The notes under the pieces: generated by a model
Databases searched by the model: none
What the model saw: only the letters and a program-made list of their open reading frames with translations
Told to the model about the DNA's origin: nothing
Source of the DNA: JBLMYQ01 sp050258375
Lineage (GTDB): Bacteria > Bacillota > Clostridia > Acetivibrionales > UBA4821
Assembly: GCA_050258375.1 (NCBI GenBank)
Contig: JBLMYQ010000047.1
Coordinates: forward strand, 1 to 28,534
Direction: 5' to 3'
Length of the DNA: 28,534 nt
Program-made: the position numbers and the translations under genes
Shown: one piece after another, positions 8,759 through 15,992 of the stretch
How the letters are laid out: every line of letters starts with the position of its first letter
Position numbering within the stretch: the stretch's first letter is position 1

Positions 8759-8850
8759 TTATCCACAAAAAAACCAGTTTAAAAAGGGTTATGCACAATG
8801 TTATTCACATTATCCACAGGAATTATTAAGGTAATACAAAGTTATCCACA
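8759..8850 (+). promoter_or_regulatory. Cluster of five DnaA boxes
   Basis: Five copies of the DnaA-box consensus TTATNCACA occur on the + strand within 92 bp. TTATCCACA is at 8759-8767, 8810-8818 and 8842-8850, TTATGCACA at 8789-8797, and TTATTCACA at 8801-8809. Boxes 3 and 4 are directly abutted. No such clustering is seen elsewhere in the window. An AT-rich stretch follows (about 8900-8945). There is no dnaA or dnaN gene here, so this is more likely a DnaA titration or regulatory cluster than the chromosomal origin, but the sequence alone does not exclude an origin. Confidence 0.85.
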
Positions 8851-8953
8851 ATGGAAAAACATGGTAGATATATTGAGTTATAGTGGTTGCATAAACGTTA
8901 TGTATAATTTTTAACATTAATTAATTAAAAATGTATACAAGACTTTTAGTATA

Positions 8954-8980
8954 GAAGGATTATTTTACTAAATGTCGAAT
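8954..8980 (+). promoter_or_regulatory. Putative sigma-H promoter of hpf with overlapping Spo0A-box heptamer
   Basis: GAAGGATTA at 8954-8962, an 11-bp spacer and GTCGAAT at 8974-8980 fit the Bacillus sigma-H consensus (RNAGGAWWW, 11-12 bp, RNNGAAT) at every fixed position. The expected start point would lie about 35-45 bp before the hpf start codon. TGTCGAA at 8973-8979 is also a perfect Spo0A-box heptamer covering the -10. In B. subtilis the orthologous hpf (yvyD) is known to have a sigma-H promoter, which supports the call. Confidence 0.65.
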
Positions 8981-9027
8981 ATATACTTTAAGGATACTTT
9001 AACTATGACAGAGAGGGGATGGCTTGC

Positions 9028-9549
9028 ATGAATTTTATTTTTACAGGAAAGAACGTAGAAGTAACTGAGGCTATGAAGGAAAAAGTAAAAAAGAAAATGA
9101 AAAAGTTTGATAAGTTTTTTAACGATAATACTGAGGTGAGTACAACTTTCAGAACGGAAAAGAACAAGCATATAATTGAAGTGTCGATTATTAACAATGG
9201 TAATACTTTTAGAGCAGAAGAAGAAAATGATGATATGTATACTTCAATAGATAAGGTAATAGATGTACTGGATGGTCAAATAAAAAAGGTTAAAGATAAG
9301 CTTGCGGATAAAAATAAGGCTGAAAGTGTCAAGACTTCTTTTGGAGTAGCAAAAGGAAGTAAACCTGGTAAAAAGATTGCCCAAGTAAGTAAATATTCAA
9401 TAAAACCAATGACTATACAAGAAGCTATAATGCAGATAAATCTTGGAAATGAATGGTTTTTTGTGTTCTCAAATTCTGAAACGAAACAGGTTAACCTTCT
9501 TTACAGACTTGAAGATGGCAGCTTTGGACTAGTTGAACCCGAAGAATAA
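9028..9549 (+). CDS. hpf: Ribosome hibernation promoting factor, long form
   Basis: Cytosolic factor that binds the 30S decoding region and pairs 70S ribosomes into inactive 100S dimers in stationary phase. The N-terminal S30AE domain (about residues 1-100, starting MNFIFTGKNVEVTEAMKEKV) is followed by a basic linker. A C-terminal dimerisation domain runs from about 115 to 170 (KPMTIQEAIMQINLGNEWFF), which marks the long HPF found in most Firmicutes. Two ATGs are possible. I chose 9028 because GAGAGGGG (9011-9018) touches ATG 9019 but is well spaced from 9028, and because the protein then begins like other HPFs (173 residues). It sits behind the DnaA-box cluster and a sigma-H type promoter, and it has its own terminator. 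Confidence 0.93.
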   Translation: MNFIFTGKNVEVTEAMKEKVKKKMKKFDKFFNDNTEVSTTFRTEKNKHIIEVSIINNGNTFRAEEENDDMYTSIDKVIDVLDGQIKKVKDKLADKNKAESVKTSFGVAKGSKPGKKIAQVSKYSIKPMTIQEAIMQINLGNEWFFVFSNSETKQVNLLYRLEDGSFGLVEPEE

Positions 9550-9559
9550 GAAATATCCT

Positions 9560-9589
9560 AAAGAGTGGTACCAAGCACCACTCTTTTTG
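9560..9589 (+). terminator. Rho-independent terminator after hpf
   Basis: A 10-bp perfect stem AAAGAGTGGT / ACCACTCTTT with a 7-nt loop is followed by T residues. It makes hpf a single-gene transcript. Confidence 0.9.
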
Positions 9590-9620
9590 TATAAAATTAT
9601 AATAAAATTGGTTAAAGATA

Positions 9621-9649
9621 TTGCAAATATAATATATGCATGGTAAAAT
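9621..9649 (+). promoter_or_regulatory. Sigma-A promoter for rpmE
   Basis: TTGCAA (9621-9626), a 17-bp spacer and TAAAAT (9644-9649) preceded by TGG (extended -10). It lies about 60 bp before the rpmE start and after the hpf terminator. Confidence 0.65.
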
Positions 9650-9706
9650 ATTCTCTGCTGTAATTTATGAGGCGAGCCGTCAAGAATTTGAAAGAAGGTG
9701 AAATAG

Positions 9707-9916
9707 ATGAAGGAAGGAATACATCCGAAATACGAGAAATCTGTAGTTAAATGTGCATGTGGAGAAACCTTTGAGACTGGTTCAACAAAGAGTACACTCC
9801 GTGTTGATATATGCTCAAAGTGCCATCCGTTTTTCACAGGAAAGCAAAAGCTTATTGATACAGGTGGGCGCGTAGAGAGATTCAAGAAGAAGTTCGGAAT
9901 TACTGATAACGAATAG
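9707..9916 (+). CDS. rpmE: 50S ribosomal protein L31 (zinc-binding form)
   Basis: 69-residue bacterial L31, starting MKEGIHPKYEK and ending with the conserved GGRVERFKKKFG. Four cysteines (C16, C18, C36, C39) form the zinc ribbon, so this is the zinc-containing C+ form rather than the zinc-independent paralog made under zinc limitation. GAAGGTG lies 7 bp before the ATG. It has its own promoter and a terminator. The rpmE, DUF1385 and prmC order is common in Clostridia. Confidence 0.97.
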   Translation: MKEGIHPKYEKSVVKCACGETFETGSTKSTLRVDICSKCHPFFTGKQKLIDTGGRVERFKKKFGITDNE

Positions 9917-9938
9917 TAATTTAAATAAGAAAATATCC

Positions 9939-9968
9939 AAAAACTTAAGATTACGTCTTAAGTTTTTT
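9939..9968 (+). terminator. Rho-independent terminator after rpmE
   Basis: Stem AAAAACTTAAGA / TCTTAAGTTTTT around a TTACG loop with a T run, 22 bp after the rpmE stop. Confidence 0.88.
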
Positions 9969-10007
9969 GTTTTATAGAAAACCAGAAATCATGCTAATGT
10001 GGATTTA

Positions 10008-10036
10008 TTGCAAAAAGACGTATTCTAATATATAAT
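10008..10036 (+). promoter_or_regulatory. Sigma-A promoter for DUF1385-prmC
   Basis: TTGCAA (10008-10013), exactly 17 bp, then a perfect TATAAT (10031-10036). The predicted start point is about 30 bp before the DUF1385 ATG. Confidence 0.75.
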
Positions 10037-10073
10037 CTACGGGTAAATAGAGAATTTGAAAGGGATGCATTTG

Positions 10074-11018
10074 ATGAAGAACATTAAACCTAAGAAGAAA
10101 AGCTCCATTGGTGGTCAGGCGGTTATTGAAGGGGTTATGATGCGTGGGCCTGACAGCATTTCAATGTGCATTAGAAAAGCAGATGGAGAAGTCGCGATAG
10201 AGAAAAAACCATATAAGCCCTTTGTACAAAAGGCACCTGTTTTAAAGCTTCCAATTTTAAGAGGAGTTGTTGCTTTTTTTGAATCAATGATTATTGGAAT
10301 GAAAACATTGATGGACTCGGCGGATTATTACGATCTTGAAGTTGATGAGCCTGACTACAAGCCTTCAAAATTTGAAGAATTCATAACCAACTTTTTCGGA
10401 GATAAGCTAAAGGATGTAATAGTGTTCTTTTCACTAATAATATCGATTTTTATTGGGGTAGGTTTGTTTATTATAGTTCCAAATGTTATCGCAAAGCTTA
10501 CTTTCAGTAATGACAGGCTTATGTATAATATTGTTGAAGGCATAGCAAGATTGATTATATTCTTTTTATATATTGTATTAATATCTTACATGGAAGACAT
10601 TCGCAGAGTATTTCAATATCACGGTGCTGAACATAAAACAATACATTGCTACGAACATGAAGATGGTCTTACTGTAGAAAATGTAAAAAAGTATCCTGTG
10701 CTTCATCCTAGATGCGGTACAAGCTTTCTTTTGATTGTAATGGTTGTAAGCATAGCTGTGTTCTCATTTTTCTGGGATAAAAATTTCTGGATAACACTTG
10801 CTGAGAGATTGGCATTGCTCCCGTTGGTTGCAGGAATATCTTATGAAATTATTAAATATGCAGGAAAAAGTGACAGCAGGTTAGCCGAGGTTATCAGTGT
10901 TCCTGGGATGTGGATGCAAAAATTTACAACACGTGAACCGGATGACAGCCAAATTGAAGTAGCAATAAAAGCACTTGAACATGTCCTGGTAGAAGACCCG
11001 GAAGCAGACAAATGGTAA
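10074..11018 (+). CDS. DUF1385 (YqhQ-like) membrane protein
   Basis: Predicted integral membrane protein of the DUF1385/YqhQ family, whose function is unknown. Hallmarks are the N-terminal GGQAVIEGVMMRGP, the central HGAEHKTIHCYE and the following LHPRCGTSF. Hydrophobic segments lie at about residues 108-135, 150-172, 215-235 and 245-260. The frame opens upstream at a TTG (10056), but GAAAGGG (10058-10064) is best spaced for ATG 10074, giving 314 residues starting MKNIKPKKKSSI. The gene is paired with prmC behind a consensus promoter, as in many Firmicutes where YqhQ-type genes neighbour release-factor or L31 genes. Confidence 0.92.
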   Translation: MKNIKPKKKSSIGGQAVIEGVMMRGPDSISMCIRKADGEVAIEKKPYKPFVQKAPVLKLPILRGVVAFFESMIIGMKTLMDSADYYDLEVDEPDYKPSKFEEFITNFFGDKLKDVIVFFSLIISIFIGVGLFIIVPNVIAKLTFSNDRLMYNIVEGIARLIIFFLYIVLISYMEDIRRVFQYHGAEHKTIHCYEHEDGLTVENVKKYPVLHPRCGTSFLLIVMVVSIAVFSFFWDKNFWITLAERLALLPLVAGISYEIIKYAGKSDSRLAEVISVPGMWMQKFTTREPDDSQIEVAIKALEHVLVEDPEADKW

Positions 11019-11021
11019 CGA

Positions 11022-11052
11022 TATTAGTGTAAAATGTAAAGTTAAAACCAAA
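11022..11052. repeat. Solo arm of the second inverted-repeat family
   Basis: The string TAGTGTAAAATGTAAAG and its continuation GTTAAAACC match, with short deletions, the reverse complement of the right arm of the element between hisB and purC (28154-28190). No partner arm was recognised in the remaining 80 bp before prmC, so this looks like a degraded or partial copy. Confidence 0.5.
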
Positions 11053-11129
11053 GACTGTGATGGGGTATTTACTCAGAATACAGTACCAGAACTAAAGCTA
11101 GTGCGCACAGAACAAAAAGTGGAGTAGTT

Positions 11130-12026
11130 ATGACTATTAAAGAAGCAATTACGCATGGAATAGATTTACTAAAAACAAATATTGAATCTGCATGGCTTGA
11201 AGGATATGTTCTTTTGGGACATGTTCTTAAAAAAGAGCGAGTTTATCTTATTTCTCATGATGATGATTTGATTTCCAGCCATGAATATAACAAGTTTATT
11301 GCTCACGTAAATGAGCGTTTAAAGGGAATCCCTCTGCAATATATTACTGGAAATCAGGAATTCATGTCTTTGAATTTTGACGTAAATCCGGCAGTCCTGA
11401 TTCCGAGACCAGAGACAGAGCTTTTAGTAGGAGAGGTTTTAAAATATATTTCTAATATTTTAGGTAATAATAATGTTTATATTTTAGATATAGGAGCAGG
11501 ATCAGGGTGCATTTCTGTGAGTCTTGCATATAATTCAGAAAGAAGCTTTATTACTGCAGTCGATATTAGTAAAGATGCTCTCAAAACAGCAGAGCATAAT
11601 GCAAAAAAGCACAGGGTAAAAGATAGGATTTTTTTCGTAGAAAGTGATATGTTTAAAAATCTATCAAAACGTAAATTTGATGTAATTGTGTCAAATCCAC
11701 CATACATTCCAACGGGAATTATTGGCGGTCTGCAAGTTGAAGTAAAAGATAATGAGCCAATGAGAGCTTTAGATGGTGGAAATGACGGATTGGATTGCAT
11801 TAGACAGATTGTTGATAGTGCTTACTGCTTTTTGAAGCCGGGAGGTTTTCTGGCGTTGGAGGTAGGGCATGATCAAGCACAAATAGTTGCAGCTTTAATG
11901 GAGAAGCAAGAGAAATACGAAAATATCAGAATAGTAAAGGATTATTCAGGGATTGAAAGAATTGTGACAACTCACCTCCTAGCTCCCTCTCTTAAAATAG
12001 AGGGGGAAATAGAATATTCTTCGTAG
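11130..12026 (+). CDS. prmC: Peptide chain release factor N5-glutamine methyltransferase PrmC
   Basis: Methylates the GGQ glutamine of class I release factors using S-adenosylmethionine. The N-terminal helical domain (about 1-85) is followed by PRPETE at the domain junction, the SAM-binding motif ILDIGAGSGCIS near residue 115, and the catalytic NPPY at residues 189-192. The conserved end of the family (DYSGIERIV) is reached at about residue 278. The remaining 18-20 residues and the stop codon come from an inserted MITE-like repeat (11968-12078), so the C terminus is non-native. prfA, the frequent partner gene, is not downstream; the ech operon is. Confidence 0.95.
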   Translation: MTIKEAITHGIDLLKTNIESAWLEGYVLLGHVLKKERVYLISHDDDLISSHEYNKFIAHVNERLKGIPLQYITGNQEFMSLNFDVNPAVLIPRPETELLVGEVLKYISNILGNNNVYILDIGAGSGCISVSLAYNSERSFITAVDISKDALKTAEHNAKKHRVKDRIFFVESDMFKNLSKRKFDVIVSNPPYIPTGIIGGLQVEVKDNEPMRALDGGNDGLDCIRQIVDSAYCFLKPGGFLALEVGHDQAQIVAALMEKQEKYENIRIVKDYSGIERIVTTHLLAPSLKIEGEIEYSS

Positions 12027-12078
12027 ATTTCACTATTTTTGCCCTCTATCTCGAGAGAGAAGTTAGAAGGGTGAGTTG
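11968..12078. repeat. MITE-like inverted-repeat element, copy 1 (prmC/ech junction)
   Basis: About 111 bp. It starts CAACTCACCTCCTAGC and ends with the imperfect reverse complement (GTTAGAAGGGTGAGTTG). Each end carries its own hairpin: CCCTCTCTTAAAATAGAGGG on the left and CTCTATCTCGAGAGAG on the right. This is the most diverged of four copies. It provides the last codons and TAG stop of prmC, and the ech promoter begins 4 bp after its right end. No transposase is encoded. Confidence 0.75.
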
Positions 12079-12081
12079 AAT

Positions 12082-12110
12082 TTGACTTAGGTAAACAGGA
12101 AATATATAAT
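12082..12110 (+). promoter_or_regulatory. Consensus sigma-A promoter of the ech operon
   Basis: TTGACT (12082-12087), a 17-bp spacer and TATAAT (12105-12110). The start point should be near 12117. That rules out ATG 12115 as the echA start and fits a roughly 25-nt leader with GGGGAGGAG before TTG 12142. Confidence 0.8.
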
Positions 12111-12141
12111 AATTATGAATACTTTTAGGGGAGGAGTGCTT

Positions 12142-14100
12142 TTGGAAAACTGGCTTATTATTATTTCAATATTTTTCCCTATCTTATGCAGCTTTTTATT
12201 CATATTTTTCAAAAACAAAAGTTTCAGAGACTTTTTAATTATATTTGCTTCGTTCATATTAATTGTAAATTCGTTATTATTTACATATTTTTTTAATGAA
12301 AAAGCTGTTAATATTCAGGATTTAATATCATTTAACCTTAACAAGATAATTTCTATTCTTGACTTTGCATTGATTTTTTATATTCTTTTTATTGGCATAC
12401 GTCTTAAAAGTGTATTGGTAAGTATGCTTGCTATTCTTCAGATGATTCCTCTTGGGTTTCTTGAATATAAATATGCAGGAATCTTGGAAAAATCCGGGGC
12501 AATGTTCCATCTTGATGGATTATCAATAGTAATGTCGTTAATAGTTTCAATAATTGGTTCAATAATTGCAATATTCGCAATCGGTTACATGAAACAGCAT
12601 GAAGAGCACTTGAAACTTGAAAAAAGCCGTCAGCCAAGATTCTTTTTTATAATATTTTTATTTCTTGGAGCTATGAACGGGCTGGTTCTATCTGATAATC
12701 TCTTTTGGATGTCTTTCTTTTGGGAGATTACAACGTTAAGCTCTTTCCTGTTGATAGCTCATGATGAAAATGAAGAATCAATAAAGAATGCGAAACGTGC
12801 TTTATGGATTAATCTTATTGGTGGAATTTCACTTTCAGTTGGAATCATATTTGTGTTGAAGCAAACAGGGGATGTTTCAATTAGTACAGTTCTAAGAATG
12901 TGCGCACAGGGCGGTTCATCTAAAGAATTAATTGCAGCAGCAATTGTATTTTTATGCTTTGCAGGTTTTACAAAATCAGCTCAATTCCCATTTCAAAGCT
13001 GGCTTCTTGGGGCTATGGTTGCGCCTACTCCGGTCTCGGCTCTACTACATTCAAGTACAATGGTAAAAGCAGGGGTTTATTTGATTGTCAGATTTTCACC
13101 GGCTTATGCAGGAACCGATCTTGGCTTGGTAATTGCACTTGCCGGGGGCTTTACTTTTATGGCAGGTTCAGCGGTTGCTATAAGCCAAAGCAATGCCAAG
13201 AAGGTTCTGGCATATTCAACTATTGCTAACCTTGGTTTGATTATTGCATGTGCAGGAATAGGTTCGGCGGTTGCGGTTGGTGCGGCAATTTTACTGATAA
13301 TATTCCATGCAGTTTCAAAAGCATTGATGTTCCTTTGTGTCGGAACAATAGAGCAGAATATCGGCAGCAGGGATATTGATGATATGGAAGGTATTATGGA
13401 GAAAATGCCTTTTACAGCTATTGTTGCAGCTGTGGGGGCAGCTTCCATGCTTCTTCCGCCATTTGGTGTTCTTGTTTCAAAATGGCTTGCAATTGAGGCG
13501 GCAGTTAGAATGCCAGTGGTTTTAATATTTATAATCCTTGGAAGTGCCTTGACAGCAGTATTTTGGATAAAATTCACCGGCAAACTGCTAACTTCGCACG
13601 ATACAGCCAGATTAAAAATGGAGCAGCTGCCCAAATCTATGCTTGCAGCGCTTTCAGTATTGGTTACAGGTGTAATAATTGCAAGTGTAAGCATAGTTCA
13701 GTTGTTTAACTTTTTTGTTTCTCCCCAATTTAAGAATGTTCAGGGATTTAAAATTTTGGGGGGATATGGACTGCTGGAAGTAACAGATGGTGGAATAATT
13801 GGAGAATTTGCATATTTTGCAGTTTTTATTGTTGTTGCTGCATTGGTATTTGCAATACCATTTCTCCTAAAAAGGTTTAGTCCTGAAAAATTGAGGCAGC
13901 CATATTTATGCGGTGAAAATTGTGAGATTGATGGAATAATATATTTCAAATCGGATTCTGATAAGAATAATGAAGCGGTATTTAATAATTACTACTTAAA
14001 AGATGCTTTTAGCGAAGAGAAGCTTAGCAAGGGGCTTACTATCGCAGGTACTATTCTTATGCTGTGCTTATTTGCAACACAAGTGTGGAGATTCCTATAA
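12142..14100 (+). CDS. echA: Ech hydrogenase subunit EchA (ion-pumping, NuoL/MrpA-like)
   Basis: Large membrane subunit (about 652 residues, some 16 membrane segments) related to NuoL/NuoM of complex I and MrpA antiporters. It is thought to translocate H+ or Na+ when Ech makes H2. The antiporter-core motif PTPVSALLHSSTMVKAGVYL is near residue 300, with lysines and glutamates in other segments (for example SFFWEITTLSSF near 200). The start is TTG 12142, supported by the strong GGGGAGGAG (12128-12136) and by the promoter, which makes ATG 12115 unlikely. It is the first gene of the canonical echABCDEF order. Confidence 0.93.
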   Translation: MENWLIIISIFFPILCSFLFIFFKNKSFRDFLIIFASFILIVNSLLFTYFFNEKAVNIQDLISFNLNKIISILDFALIFYILFIGIRLKSVLVSMLAILQMIPLGFLEYKYAGILEKSGAMFHLDGLSIVMSLIVSIIGSIIAIFAIGYMKQHEEHLKLEKSRQPRFFFIIFLFLGAMNGLVLSDNLFWMSFFWEITTLSSFLLIAHDENEESIKNAKRALWINLIGGISLSVGIIFVLKQTGDVSISTVLRMCAQGGSSKELIAAAIVFLCFAGFTKSAQFPFQSWLLGAMVAPTPVSALLHSSTMVKAGVYLIVRFSPAYAGTDLGLVIALAGGFTFMAGSAVAISQSNAKKVLAYSTIANLGLIIACAGIGSAVAVGAAILLIIFHAVSKALMFLCVGTIEQNIGSRDIDDMEGIMEKMPFTAIVAAVGAASMLLPPFGVLVSKWLAIEAAVRMPVVLIFIILGSALTAVFWIKFTGKLLTSHDTARLKMEQLPKSMLAALSVLVTGVIIASVSIVQLFNFFVSPQFKNVQGFKILGGYGLLEVTDGGIIGEFAYFAVFIVVAALVFAIPFLLKRFSPEKLRQPYLCGENCEIDGIIYFKSDSDKNNEAVFNNYYLKDAFSEEKLSKGLTIAGTILMLCLFATQVWRFL

Positions 14101-14105
14101 AGTCA

Positions 14106-14125
14106 GTTAACAGTCATCTGTCAAC
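14106..14125. repeat. Small hairpin between echA and echB
   Basis: GTTAACAG, loop TCAT, CTGTCAAC: an 8-bp stem with one G-U pair in RNA. It lies just before the echB ribosome-binding site. A similar small inverted repeat stands at the echE/echF junction, and both are followed by AGAAYGGAGTGARTT. Confidence 0.55.
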
Positions 14126-14149
14126 TATGTAGAATGGAGTGAGTTGTTT

Positions 14150-14998
14150 TTGTTTAATGCCATATTAACTGTAATAATTGCAATTATTATTGCTCCGGTA
14201 ATAGGGGGACTCCTTTCAGGAATTGACAGGATTTTGACAGCGAGAATGCAAGGAAGAGTTGGCCCGCCTTTGCTGCAGCCTTTTTACGATTTTTTTAAGC
14301 TTTTAGGCAAAGAAAATATAGTCGTCAATAGGGTTCAAATGTTTTATGTTTTGAGTAATCTGGCATTAATGATAACAAGTGTTGTTTTGTTTGTATTGAA
14401 ACAGGATTTGTTGATGATAGTATTCGTAATGGCCTTTGGAAGCATGGCACTTATACTTGGTGGATTGTCGGTTCAATCCCCTTACAGCAGGATGGGAAGT
14501 CACAGAGAAATGCTTCAGATGTTGGCGTACGAACCTATTCTGATTTTCATGGTTGTAGGAATTTATTTAATGACTAAAAGCTTTAACGTTCAAGGTGTTC
14601 TGAATTTGAAGGAACCCTTGCTTATTCATATGCCGCTGATATTTATGGCTATTCTATTAATATTAACCATTAAAATGAGAAAATCTCCTTTTGATTTTTC
14701 TACTTCTCATCATGGACATCAGGAGCTTGTTAAGGGACTGCTTACTGAGTATGCAGGTCCACAGCTTGCATTGATTGAGCTGGCACATTGGTATGAGCTG
14801 GTTTTGGTTTTAGGATTTATAGTTCTCTTTTGGGTAACTAATATATATATTGGAATTGCAATTGCCTTTGGAAGTATGGTGCTTGAGATAATAATTGATA
14901 ATATTACAGCCAGAATGACTTGGAAGTGGATGCTAGCTGTGACATGGACGGTTGGAATAGGGTTGTGCCTTATAAACATTGCGCTTCTGTATAGATAA
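14150..14998 (+). CDS. echB: Ech hydrogenase subunit EchB (NuoH-like)
   Basis: Membrane anchor subunit of about 282 residues and 8 membrane segments, homologous to NuoH/HycD. It links the soluble hydrogenase arm to the pumping subunit. The family loop after the first helix is clear (GIDRILTARMQGRVGPPLLQ, then FYDFFKLLGKE), as is the later SPFDFSTSHHGHQELVKG loop with its acidic/His residues. GGAGTG at 14136-14141 favours TTG 14150 over TTG 14144. The gap from echA is short and holds a small hairpin; the gap to echC holds repeat copy 2. Confidence 0.94.
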   Translation: MFNAILTVIIAIIIAPVIGGLLSGIDRILTARMQGRVGPPLLQPFYDFFKLLGKENIVVNRVQMFYVLSNLALMITSVVLFVLKQDLLMIVFVMAFGSMALILGGLSVQSPYSRMGSHREMLQMLAYEPILIFMVVGIYLMTKSFNVQGVLNLKEPLLIHMPLIFMAILLILTIKMRKSPFDFSTSHHGHQELVKGLLTEYAGPQLALIELAHWYELVLVLGFIVLFWVTNIYIGIAIAFGSMVLEIIIDNITARMTWKWMLAVTWTVGIGLCLINIALLYR

Positions 14999-15011
14999 TT
15001 GCTATTGACTT

Positions 15012-15131
15012 GACCCGCCTATCCTCCCTGAAAAAGGGAGCGAAAAGTAAGGCTTTGGAAGTAGATATTGTAAAAGGCAATTTTTTACGAAGGTTTTCTA
15101 TTCGCCTCCTAGTAGGAGGGATAGGGAGGTC
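15012..15131. repeat. MITE-like inverted-repeat element, copy 2 (echB/echC junction)
   Basis: About 120 bp between echB and echC. Left end GACCCGCCTATCCTCCCTG, right end GGAGGGATAGGGAGGTC. The inner hairpins are CTCCCTGAAAAAGGGAG and CTCCTAGTAGGAG, and the inverted repeat continues inward through GCGAAAAGTA / TTCTATTCGC. The centre (about 45 bp) is unlike the other copies. It lies inside a transcribed operon. Confidence 0.85.
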
Positions 15132-15160
15132 TATTAATAGTTAGTTTAGGGAGGAAACCT

Positions 15161-15625
15161 ATGGGCATTATTGAAAAATCAAGAATAAAATCTCCTTGGG
15201 TAGTCCATTTTGATTGCGGAGGCTGCAATGCCTGTGACATTGAAATTCTTGCCTGCTTGACTCCTGTATATGATGTCGAGAGATTTGGAATTATAAATGT
15301 TGGAAATCCTAAACATGCCGATGTTCTTGTTGTGAGTGGGGCAGTTAATAATAGAAATAAAAGAGTTTTAAAGAATATTTATGATCAGATACCTCACCCC
15401 AAGGCAGTTGTTGCTATTGGAGCCTGTGCTGCTACTGGTGGAGTATTTGGTGATTGTTACAATGTCTTAAAAGGGGTAGAGCATGTTATTCCTGTTGATG
15501 TTTATGTGCCCGGATGTTCGCCGAAACCGGAAGCTATAATTGATGGAATTTTTAAAGCTTTGGAAAAGATGAACGAGCGCCAAAAGGAAAAAACAAAAAT
15601 CAGTAAGGAGCAAAAAAATGATTGA
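15161..15625 (+). CDS. echC: Ech hydrogenase small subunit EchC (NuoB-like)
   Basis: 154-residue [NiFe]-hydrogenase small subunit carrying the proximal [4Fe-4S] cluster. The likely ligands are in CGGC (C19, C22), GACAATGG (near residue 88) and PGCSPKPE (near residue 119). It passes electrons between EchF and the NiFe site in EchE, on the cytoplasmic side. GGGAGG precedes the ATG. It overlaps echD by 8 bp, suggesting coupled translation. Its length and motif order match group 4 hydrogenases. Confidence 0.95.
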   Translation: MGIIEKSRIKSPWVVHFDCGGCNACDIEILACLTPVYDVERFGIINVGNPKHADVLVVSGAVNNRNKRVLKNIYDQIPHPKAVVAIGACAATGGVFGDCYNVLKGVEHVIPVDVYVPGCSPKPEAIIDGIFKALEKMNERQKEKTKISKEQKND

Positions 15626-15992
15626 AAATATTATTGAAATTAAAAAAGTTTATCTTTTGGATGAAGTTAAAAAATTAAAAAAAGCTGGATACAGATTTGT
15701 CACTGCTTCATGTGTTGATTTAGGCTCCGATTTTATGATTTACTACCATTTTGATAAAGATACTCAGATGAAACATCTAAAAATTATAAGCAGTAAGGAA
15801 GAAGAAATACCAAGTATTTCAGAAATATACTTTGCGGGCGCTCTGCCGGAGAATGAAATGAAAGACTTGTTTGGCATAAGAATAAAGGGATTAGTATTGG
15901 ATTATGGTGGCAAATTCATGATAACTGGTGATGTTGAAGCTGCACCATTTGCGAAGCCTCCTAGTCTCCCTGAAAAAGGGAGCGAACAGTAA
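15618..15992 (+). CDS. echD: Ech hydrogenase subunit EchD (NuoC-like)
   Basis: 124-residue hydrophilic subunit related to the 30-kDa NuoC subunit. It has no cofactor motif and is structural in the peripheral arm. Family-like features are the DFMIYYHFDKD strand region and the LPENEMKDLFGIRIKG segment. The ATG overlaps the echC stop (ATGATTGA) and follows AAGGAG. The last 12 or so residues (KPPSLPEKGSEQ) and the stop are encoded by MITE-like repeat copy 3, so the native C terminus has been replaced or extended. Confidence 0.9.
   Translation: MIENIIEIKKVYLLDEVKKLKKAGYRFVTASCVDLGSDFMIYYHFDKDTQMKHLKIISSKEEEIPSISEIYFAGALPENEMKDLFGIRIKGLVLDYGGKFMITGDVEAAPFAKPPSLPEKGSEQ

Noticed and set aside
8759..8945. 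The DnaA-box cluster considered as the chromosomal origin
   Set aside because: No dnaA, dnaN or rpmH lies nearby and no clear DnaA-trio next to the last box could be recognised. It is kept as a regulatory or titration cluster, not called an origin.
13104..13694. 196-codon minus-strand open frame inside echA
   Set aside because: It is an antisense shadow of a conserved membrane gene. It has no ribosome-binding site and no plausible protein features.
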